A stretch of 11,270 nt of DNA from positions 1 to 11,270 of the forward strand of contig JAFWRK010000072.1 of assembly GCA_017519965.1 (NCBI GenBank), given 5' to 3'. This DNA comes from Bacilli bacterium. Lineage in GTDB: Bacteria > Bacillota_I > Bacilli_A > RF39 > UBA660. Under the pieces are notes generated by a model that saw only the letters and a program-made list of their open reading frames with translations, made no database searches and was not told where the DNA came from. Within the stretch, counting starts at the first letter, position 1. Every line of letters begins with the position of its first letter. This document shows, piece by piece, positions 5,504 to 11,270 of this stretch. The position numbers were made by a program, and so were the translations under genes.

Positions 5504-7342
5504 ATGAATGAAAATGAAGAAAAAACTGAATTAACTTTAAGTGATAATCAAAAACTAAATAAAAGAATAAAAACTATATCAATACTACTTATCCTAGGAG
5601 TAATACTATGGGTATTTGTATTGAATCCTTTGATTACATTTAAAAAGAATGAAAAAACATTCCAAGAAGCAGCACAAAGATACTATGAATTTTATGAAAG
5701 CGAATTACCAACTGGAGACAGAATAGCCGATGTATCATTACAAAAGCTATATGAAAAAGGATTTATAGATACAGATTTTTATGTTCCATATAAAATATTA
5801 AAGAAAACAACTTGTTCAGTAACTGATAGCTGGGTAAAAGTTGCTAAGAAAGATGATGGATATAAATATTACACTTATTTAAAATGTGGATTATTATCAT
5901 CTAGTGTGGATCATAAAGGACCTAGAATTACACTTAATGGTGATAAAGAAATGACTATAGGTCTAGGAGAAGAATATACTGAACCTGGAGTTAAATCAGT
6001 AAGAGATAATTCAGATGGATCAATAGACACAGAAAAAGTAACAATTGAAGGAAAAGTAGATACATCAAAAATAGGAGTATATGAAGTAACTTATTCTGCA
6101 ATTGATACATTAAAAAATAAATCAACAGTAACAAGAACAGTAACAGTAGTTCAAAAATTAAATAGTACAATTAAGAAAGCTACTGAAAATACTGGATATT
6201 ATATAGGTAATCCTAATAACTATATTTATTTCTCTGGAGTATTATTTAGAATAGTAGATATAGATGGAGATAATGTAAGAATAGTAGCAGATAGAGATGT
6301 ATCTAATGTTAACTACAGTAGCTTAGATGATTGGTTAGAATACTATTATGATCATTTGAGTGATGAATCAAAGAAACTAGTAGTAAAGAATAAATATTGC
6401 CAGATGACTGTAAATGAAAATGATACAACAGCAACAAGTTGTAGTAGTTATACAAAAGCTAAAGAAGTATATATACCATCAATAGTAGATGTTAATAGAG
6501 CACAATCTGGAAACTTAAACTTCCTAAAACCAACTACCATGTCATGGGTAGCTGATAAAGCAAGTGATACGAAAGCTTACCTTACAAGAGATGTCTTCTA
6601 TGGAGAAGAATATGGTAAATCATTCCTTGCTTATGATCAAGATCTAAACTTTGGTATAAGACCTATGTTAACTATTAAAGGAGATACATTAATAGTAGAA
6701 GGTACTGGTACAAAAGATGATCCTTATAACTTAGGAGAATTCACAAGAGGTAAAGCAGATGATTATGTAAACTCAAGAACATCAGGAGAATACATAAGTA
6801 TAAATGGGGCTATCTGGAGAATAATAGAAGCTCAAAAAGATGGAACAACAAAAGTTATATATAATGATGGATTAAATAAAAATGGTAAAGTATATAAAAT
6901 AGCATATGGGGAAAAAGCTGGAAATCTATACGATGTGGATAATTCATATAATATAGGATATAAAATTAATAATGAGTCAAGTGAATATATTGAAACAAAA
7001 TACTTTGTAAATCACGAAATAGAAGTACCTGTATATAAGGCTAAAGCAACATATAATGGTGAAGAAAAAGTTAATAAATATAAAGCTAAAATAATTTCTC
7101 CAAATATGTACGAAATGTATAGTGCAGCACCAGATACACTAGGAAGTTACTCAACATGGTATATTAATTCATCTAAGAATCCTTTATTAAAATACGGAAT
7201 AGCTGATAAGGGTTCTGCAGTTACTGAAGAAACATCTTCTTCAACTCTATTTGGAGTAAGACCAGTAGCATATTTAAATAGTAAATGTATTATTGTAAAT
7301 GGTAATGGAACATTAGACAATCCATATGTAATAAAGAAGTAG
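5504..7342 (+). CDS. Membrane-anchored surface protein: pilin-like N-terminus, Ig-like domain, two tandem C-terminal modules
   Basis: A 612-residue protein. Residues 1-23 are charged and cytoplasmic and 24-46 form one membrane helix; the rest faces outward. Residues 47-135 begin with an amphipathic helix directly continuing the membrane helix, followed by L-P-T-G-D, V-S-L-Q-K-L-Y-E-K-G-F-I and a Cys104/Cys128 pair that could form a disulfide; this layout recalls pseudopilins. Residues 138-216 are a bacterial Ig-like domain of the DUF5011 type (G-P-R-I-T-L-N-G, G-E-E-Y-T-E-P-G-V, D-N-S-D-G-S-I-D, V-G-V-Y-E-V-T-Y-like strand). Two related modules follow, 229-410 and 420-612. No LPXTG- or NPQTN-type sorting signal or C-terminal hydrophobic tail is present, so it stays anchored by its N-terminal helix. 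The ATG has a weak, close ribosome binding site (AGGTAAGGG, 5493-5501). The sortase gene starts seven bases after the stop. Function unknown; minor pilin or adhesin is a guess from context. Confidence 0.8.
   Translation: MNENEEKTELTLSDNQKLNKRIKTISILLILGVILWVFVLNPLITFKKNEKTFQEAAQRYYEFYESELPTGDRIADVSLQKLYEKGFIDTDFYVPYKILKKTTCSVTDSWVKVAKKDDGYKYYTYLKCGLLSSSVDHKGPRITLNGDKEMTIGLGEEYTEPGVKSVRDNSDGSIDTEKVTIEGKVDTSKIGVYEVTYSAIDTLKNKSTVTRTVTVVQKLNSTIKKATENTGYYIGNPNNYIYFSGVLFRIVDIDGDNVRIVADRDVSNVNYSSLDDWLEYYYDHLSDESKKLVVKNKYCQMTVNENDTTATSCSSYTKAKEVYIPSIVDVNRAQSGNLNFLKPTTMSWVADKASDTKAYLTRDVFYGEEYGKSFLAYDQDLNFGIRPMLTIKGDTLIVEGTGTKDDPYNLGEFTRGKADDYVNSRTSGEYISINGAIWRIIEAQKDGTTKVIYNDGLNKNGKVYKIAYGEKAGNLYDVDNSYNIGYKINNESSEYIETKYFVNHEIEVPVYKAKATYNGEEKVNKYKAKIISPNMYEMYSAAPDTLGSYSTWYINSSKNPLLKYGIADKGSAVTEETSSSTLFGVRPVAYLNSKCIIVNGNGTLDNPYVIKK
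6188..6733 (+). repeat. C-terminal module, copy 1 (protein-level repeat)
   Basis: Residues 229-410 of the surface protein. It opens with N-Y-I-Y-F-S-G-V-L-F-R-I-V and closes with F-G-I-R-P-M-L then L-I-V-E-G-T-G-T-K-D-D-P-Y-N-L. Copy 2 shows the same opening and closing blocks about 190 residues later. It resembles the DUF6273-type surface modules seen in Bacillota, by eye only. Confidence 0.7.
6761..7339 (+). repeat. C-terminal module, copy 2 (protein-level repeat)
   Basis: Residues 420-612. The opening E-Y-I-S-I-N-G-A-I-W-R-I-I aligns with copy 1, and the closing F-G-V-R-P-V-A then I-I-V-N-G-N-G-T-L-D-N-P-Y-V-I aligns with the copy 1 end. The two blocks are 143 residues apart in copy 1 and 153 in copy 2. 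The middle parts are diverged, so this is an old duplication. Confidence 0.7.
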
Positions 7343-7349
7343 GTGTAGA

Positions 7350-8150
7350 ATGAAAAAGAAGAAAAAAAACAAAAGCAAAAATATAGTAATAATAGTAGTA
7401 TTGATTCTTTTTCTTCTACTTCTTGTTGTAGTAGGAAAGTTATATACATCTATTAAAAGTTACAAAATAGATTCAAGAGTTGAAACTTTAGAAAAATTTA
7501 AAAAAGATAATCCTAAATATGATACAGTTGGATGGTTAAAAGTAGAAGGGACTGACATAGATTATCCAATAATAACTGAAGCTGATGCTATTGAATATAA
7601 TGATGGAGATATTCAATTCTTATGGCAAATAGGAGAAATGAATAAACTTAATAGAGTTAATACAATATTAGGACATAATATTATGAACTTATCAAAAAAT
7701 CCATTAATAAGAGACAAAAGTCATGTTAGATTTGAACAATTAATGAGTTTTACATATTTAGATTTTGCAAAGAAAAATGAGTATATTCAATTTACAATAG
7801 ATGGAAAAGATTATTTATTTAAAATATTTGGAGTATCGTACATAGATAAGAATGAAGTATCAACATATAATAACCCAAATGATGGAGATGAATACGTAAA
7901 GAGCATAATAAATAAAGCCAAAGAGTACTCAATATATGATTATAATATTAATGTAAATGAGAAAGATACTTTAATTTCCCTTATAACATGCACAGAAATG
8001 TTCGACTCATATGAAAAAGGAAATTTTAGAGTAGATGCCAGATTAGTTAGAGAAAAAGAAAGTACTGCTAACTATAAGGTAAAAGAGAATAAAAACTATA
8101 AAGAGGTTGAAAAACAAATGAAAGGAGAAATTGAAGATGAAGATGTCTAA
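7350..8150 (+). CDS. Class B sortase (cysteine transpeptidase)
   Basis: A 266-residue sortase, an extracytoplasmic membrane-bound cysteine transpeptidase that cleaves sorting signals and links proteins to the cell wall or to each other. A very basic N-terminus (six Lys in the first nine residues) precedes one membrane helix (about 11-29). The catalytic domain begins near residue 58 with the usual V-G-W-L-K-V-E-G-T-D-I-D-Y-P-I and contains His109 in I-L-G-H-N-I, Cys214 in L-I-T-C-T and Arg227 in E-K-G-N-F-R-V-D-A-R-L. All three catalytic residues are in place. The spacing and the helical insertion between the strands (about 172-200) fit class B rather than class A or C. About 32 mostly charged residues follow the last strand, a little longer than usual. 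The ATG follows AGGTG at 7341-7345. The next gene begins inside the last 14 bases, so the two are translationally coupled. No substrate with a recognisable sorting signal is in the window. Confidence 0.93.
   Translation: MKKKKKNKSKNIVIIVVLILFLLLLVVVGKLYTSIKSYKIDSRVETLEKFKKDNPKYDTVGWLKVEGTDIDYPIITEADAIEYNDGDIQFLWQIGEMNKLNRVNTILGHNIMNLSKNPLIRDKSHVRFEQLMSFTYLDFAKKNEYIQFTIDGKDYLFKIFGVSYIDKNEVSTYNNPNDGDEYVKSIINKAKEYSIYDYNINVNEKDTLISLITCTEMFDSYEKGNFRVDARLVREKESTANYKVKENKNYKEVEKQMKGEIEDEDV
8121..8127 (+). promoter_or_regulatory. Ribosome binding site that fixes the start of the large cysteine-rich protein
   Basis: AAAGGAG lies inside the end of the sortase gene. It is nine bases from ATG 8137, only three from the in-frame TTG at 8131 and fifteen from the ATG at 8143, so 8137 is the best start. 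Confidence 0.75.
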
Positions 8151-11097
8151 ATGCAAGAAGAAAATAATAGCATTAATAATATTAACAATAATAATGAATT
8201 ACATGACAATTATTAATGTAAACGCAGCTAAAACAAATGAATCGAAAACTACCACTACTTCAACTTGTAACGCTGAAACAGAAAAAACATATAAAAGTTG
8301 TACAAGTAAATATATATCCACAGAATATAATCCATCATATGATTACACAATAGATAATAGTGGTAATGCAAAAATTGCGTTTACAACAGTAAAAGGTACT
8401 TTAAAAATAGCAAAAATTGAAGAAGGAGCATATGATGATGATGCTGAAGTATTTACTCCAGTTAATGGTACAGTCCTTGTAAGCAATGCGAATAAATATA
8501 TAGGAAAAATCATTTATAATAATGATGATTCAAATAAAAAGAATAATCCTACGTTTACAATAGCAAAAAGTCCAAGTTCTGACAGAACTTATGTGAAGGT
8601 AACACTGGTAATCAGTGGTGAAACAGACTGTTACTGCGATAGTGCAGAAGCATTTGAAAAGAAATATGGAGTTTCAATTTTAACAGCTAAGGAAGAAGAC
8701 CTTATTAAAAAAGATGGAGCTTCAGCAAGAATAGAACTATTTATACCAGCACCTGATAATGGAAAAGTATCATCAGAAATTAATACAAATTATGATACAA
8801 TTTATTGTCAATTTATGAGAAGCAATGGTAAAGACAATAATATAAACCAACAAATATTAAAAGATGGAATTATAGATTCAACTACATTAGGATATTTTAA
8901 TGAGGAATACAAAACAAATTATCAAAAATTAATTCCTGGATGTTATTCACCATATAATGTTAGAGTAAATTATACATATACAGAGAAAGATAAACAATTG
9001 GCTAACATTATTAAAAACACAATAACATCAGTTCATTATCAAAAGAATATAGAAAACAAAGCATCCTCAGAAGCATTTAAAAATAGTGGAAAATCTTTTG
9101 AAGAGATGAAAAATCGAGCAAATAATAAAGAAAAAACAACATCAATTCAACATACTTGGGAATTCACGGATATGCCTGATAAAATAGAGGTAAGTGCATT
9201 AAAATGTGAATATCAAAAGAATGATATAAACTTATATAAATCACGTAATAATGATGGAAGCTATTATTATGCAAATAATGAATATTTCTATGCCGTAGCT
9301 TCAAAGCCAATTACAGTTCAATATGATCACGATTATGATGGAATAAAAGTTACAGACAATCCTGTTACAGTATGTGAAAAAAAATGTGAAGAATCAGTAG
9401 AAGTATCATATGGTGCTCCACAAGCAGTGGTAGCTGGCTTTTGTTTTGAATATCAAATGAGAGTAATAAGCAAAGTAGTATGTAATGTAAATGTAAACCC
9501 AGATGCAGCTCCTCAATTACAAGGATATTGTACACCTGTTCCAAGATGTGAACACAAAAACAACTTAGTTTTAAAACAAGCTGGACCAGATGAAGAATTC
9601 AAAGCATGTGTAAAGAATTGTGATGGGGGAAAATACACACAAAGCTGTAGTAGATCATGTTACAACAAAATATATGGAGCTAAAGGAATAAAAAAAGAAA
9701 GCCTATTAACATATAATGCAACAATACAACCAGTAGCAAATGTTGAATCAAATGGTAAATATGTAAGACAAAATGGTGAGATTGTATGGAGTGGTACTGG
9801 ATTTGCTAGATGGTATGCAGAATCAGATACTAAAACATATAAAAATTTCTCTGCTGATAGTAAAGGATTTAAGAGAAAACATTTAGGTGAATCAAGTGAA
9901 TGTGATGGTGTATGTCACAATACTGGATGTGAAGGAAATGTATTCTTGAATCCTGAATCTGCGCAAGCAGATTATGAACATAATATGAATTTATATCAAG
10001 GAGCATTATCTGAATGTAATGCAGGAGCAACATGTTCAACAAAAACATCAACTTATAAGATTAAAGTAAAGGAATATCCTGAGTTTAAATCAGAAACTTT
10101 ACAAAGTGAAAAAACTAATCAAGTAAAAGATAATGGTATTCTTTTAGATAGTGGTGGATGTTATAATAGCACAAATATTCACGATTATTATAAGGCTGAA
10201 TGGAGTTTTCCTGGTACATGGGTAAACAACAAAACAGGTGAAATATCATTTAAACCAATCACAAGTGGTGGATGGCATAGTGTTCCAAATAAATTCTGTT
10301 TACCATTAGATGCAAAATCTACAAATTCAGATTGGTGGAATTGGTACATGAAGAAAGCACAAGGAACAACATCAAGCGAAAAGGGAACAGGATCATACAA
10401 AACTGAAGAATATAACAATACATGTACAACAATAAGCAAAGCTACAAATGATCCAAAAACTATAAGTAGTAATAGTATTGATTGGAATATAAATGGAAGT
10501 GCTGAAAACTTTGGATATTTCCATTGGACATTTAATATAAGTTGCTTCTACGCAACACCTAAAAAAGAGACAACACCGCCAAAATGTGAAACACCATCAC
10601 TAAATGCATATACTACAAGAACAGTAGATAATCAAGATTTGTTCCCATCAACTGATGAATCAGGGAAAGCAACAACATCTGCATCAGCAACTGGTAGAAC
10701 ACCAGGATATAACTGGACAAAAGCTGCAACAATTGATGGTAACAATGGTAAGAATCCAAATTATCAAGTTGATCCAACAGTTTTAATAGAAAAAATTCAA
10801 AAATTAAAAGGTGGGGTATACAACGATAATGGAACTACAGAAGATTATCTTGATTATAGAATTGTATTAACACCAGAAAATATCAACGCCATAAAGAGAG
10901 ATATTAAGCAAGGAAACTTATCATATGAAAAATGGGATATGAATACTACTGAGTCTAAATATGAGGATAATATGATAAAATATGTAAGTAGTTTTATAAG
11001 AAATGATAAATATACATCAAAAGATGGAAGAAAACTTGGCTTACCAGGATGTAACAATCAAGTAGGGCCAAACGAATGTGCGGTACTATTAAAGTAG
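8137..11097 (+). CDS. Large secreted cysteine-rich surface protein, unknown family
   Basis: A 986-residue protein that I do not recognise. A clear Sec signal peptide is present: basic start (K-C-K-K-K), hydrophobic core about 10-28, and a likely cleavage after V-N-A at residue 30. The mature part has 29 cysteines. Fifteen of them lie between residues 413 and 633, in close pairs and triplets such as C-E-K-K-C (413-417), C-V-K-N-C (491-495), C-S-R-S-C (504-508) and C-D-G-V-C (589-593, with Cys598). An early C-Y-C pair is at 165-167. This suggests an extracellular protein held by disulfides. The stretches between are rich in Asn, Thr, Ser, Tyr and Lys. There is no C-terminal hydrophobic tail, LPXTG or NPQTN-like signal; it ends G-P-N-E-C-A-V-L-L-K. 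It overlaps the sortase end by 14 bases and is followed by a second in-frame stop (TAA at 11098). Position suggests a secreted, possibly tip or adhesive, component of the same surface structure; this is inference. Confidence 0.8.
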   Translation: MKMSKCKKKIIALIILTIIMNYMTIINVNAAKTNESKTTTTSTCNAETEKTYKSCTSKYISTEYNPSYDYTIDNSGNAKIAFTTVKGTLKIAKIEEGAYDDDAEVFTPVNGTVLVSNANKYIGKIIYNNDDSNKKNNPTFTIAKSPSSDRTYVKVTLVISGETDCYCDSAEAFEKKYGVSILTAKEEDLIKKDGASARIELFIPAPDNGKVSSEINTNYDTIYCQFMRSNGKDNNINQQILKDGIIDSTTLGYFNEEYKTNYQKLIPGCYSPYNVRVNYTYTEKDKQLANIIKNTITSVHYQKNIENKASSEAFKNSGKSFEEMKNRANNKEKTTSIQHTWEFTDMPDKIEVSALKCEYQKNDINLYKSRNNDGSYYYANNEYFYAVASKPITVQYDHDYDGIKVTDNPVTVCEKKCEESVEVSYGAPQAVVAGFCFEYQMRVISKVVCNVNVNPDAAPQLQGYCTPVPRCEHKNNLVLKQAGPDEEFKACVKNCDGGKYTQSCSRSCYNKIYGAKGIKKESLLTYNATIQPVANVESNGKYVRQNGEIVWSGTGFARWYAESDTKTYKNFSADSKGFKRKHLGESSECDGVCHNTGCEGNVFLNPESAQADYEHNMNLYQGALSECNAGATCSTKTSTYKIKVKEYPEFKSETLQSEKTNQVKDNGILLDSGGCYNSTNIHDYYKAEWSFPGTWVNNKTGEISFKPITSGGWHSVPNKFCLPLDAKSTNSDWWNWYMKKAQGTTSSEKGTGSYKTEEYNNTCTTISKATNDPKTISSNSIDWNINGSAENFGYFHWTFNISCFYATPKKETTPPKCETPSLNAYTTRTVDNQDLFPSTDESGKATTSASATGRTPGYNWTKAATIDGNNGKNPNYQVDPTVLIEKIQKLKGGVYNDNGTTEDYLDYRIVLTPENINAIKRDIKQGNLSYEKWDMNTTESKYEDNMIKYVSSFIRNDKYTSKDGRKLGLPGCNNQVGPNECAVLLK

Positions 11098-11120
11098 TAA
11101 TGAGGGAGGTAAAGTAATAT

Positions 11121-11270
11121 ATGAATAAAGCAATGTTAACAGTAGGTATCATTTTATTAGCAGTAATGTCATTACTGCTAATAAATGTACTTAATAATTA
11201 TGAAACAGGTGGAGAATTAGATTACTACCTTGTTAAAGAAACAACAGAGGCTGCTATGCAAGATGCAATA
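11121..11270 (+). CDS. Pilin- or TadE-like small membrane protein, N-terminal 50 residues (cut by the right edge)
   Basis: The frame is open from ATG 11121 to the last base. A strong ribosome binding site (GAGGGAGGT, 11102-11110) precedes it and it begins 23 bases after the stop of the large cysteine-rich gene, so it belongs to the same operon. Residues 5-24 form a membrane helix (start M-N-K-A-M-L-T-V-G-I). After it comes Y-E-T-G-G-E-L-D-Y-Y-L-V-K-E-T-T-E-A-A-M-Q-D-A-I, an amphipathic helix whose E-A-A-M-Q-D-A pattern resembles the segment that follows the membrane helix of TadE/TadF pseudopilins. This fits the nearby CpaB-like gene, but the resemblance is by eye and the rest of the protein is missing. 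Its membrane-helix codons form a long palindrome, listed separately. Confidence 0.7.
   Translation, partial: MNKAMLTVGIILLAVMSLLLINVLNNYETGGELDYYLVKETTEAAMQDAI
11153..11185 (+). repeat. 33-base perfect palindrome inside the last gene
   Basis: Left arm TTTATTAGCAGTAATG (11153-11168), centre T (11169), right arm CATTACTGCTAATAAA (11170-11185): 16 of 16 bases complementary. As RNA it would form a 15-bp stem with a GUC loop, 32 bases after the A of the start codon. It encodes residues 11-22 of the membrane helix. No T-tract follows, so it is not a terminator. Confidence 0.85.

Noticed and set aside
7147..7449. Open frame of about 100 codons on the - strand, overlapping the surface protein and sortase genes.
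   Set aside because: It lies antisense to two well-supported genes, has no ribosome binding site, and its Leu/Phe/Ser-rich product is what the complement of Lys/Glu-rich codons gives.
8131..8136. TTG at 8131 as start of the large cysteine-rich protein.
   Set aside because: Only three bases separate it from AAAGGAG; ATG 8137 has ideal spacing and gives the same signal peptide.
9361..9375. N-P-V-T-V at residues 409-413 region of the cysteine-rich protein, resembling an NPxT class B sorting motif.
   Set aside because: It is in the middle of the protein with no hydrophobic segment or basic tail after it, so it is not a sorting signal.
9869..11057. Short open frames on the - strand within the large cysteine-rich gene (around 9869-10051, 10188-10439 and 10854-11057).
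   Set aside because: All are antisense to a long coding sequence with a signal peptide and consistent codon use, and none has a start signal or recognisable product.
1..11270. Search for CRISPR arrays, tRNA or rRNA genes, insertion sequences and attachment sites.
   Set aside because: I see no regularly spaced repeats, no clover-leaf or ribosomal RNA sequence, no transposase or integrase and no terminal repeats. Gaps between genes are all under 150 bases.

Overview
The window is AT-rich bacterial DNA with every recognisable gene on the + strand. Codons end mostly in A or T, arginine is almost always AGA and tryptophan is TGG. Gram-positive-style ribosome binding sites, extended -10 promoters, a class B sortase and a U32 peptidase / greA neighbourhood point to a low-GC Bacillota. 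My best guess, inferred from overall style, is an uncultured gut-type Bacilli lineage (RF39 or Erysipelotrichales-like). The sortase argues for a cell wall, so a true wall-less mollicute is unlikely, and TGA is read as stop.

The left third (1-2930) is housekeeping: the C-terminal part of a U32-family peptidase, a dGTPase-like HD-domain triphosphohydrolase one base behind it, a small two-helix membrane protein of unknown function with its own promoter, and greA with its own extended -10 promoter, a leader hairpin and a strong intrinsic terminator.

The middle (2985-5393) carries a five-helix membrane protein with a large extracytoplasmic C-terminal region, followed 42 bases later by a CpaB/RcpC-like Flp (Tad) pilus assembly protein with an SAF domain. 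A clear terminator closes this pair.

The right half (5418 to the end) looks like a cell-surface operon read from a good promoter. It holds a membrane-anchored protein with a DUF5011-type Ig-like domain and a tandem duplicated C-terminal module, a class B sortase, a 986-residue cysteine-rich secreted protein whose start overlaps the sortase end, and the first 50 codons of a small pilin- or TadE-like protein that runs off the edge. Together with CpaB this suggests the left end of a Tad/Flp-like surface appendage locus equipped with a sortase, in which the large proteins are not recognisable standard Tad components. The ATPase and TadB/TadC platform genes are not in the window, so the assignment is an inference. 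The start of the last gene also contains a striking 33-base perfect palindrome inside its membrane-helix coding region.
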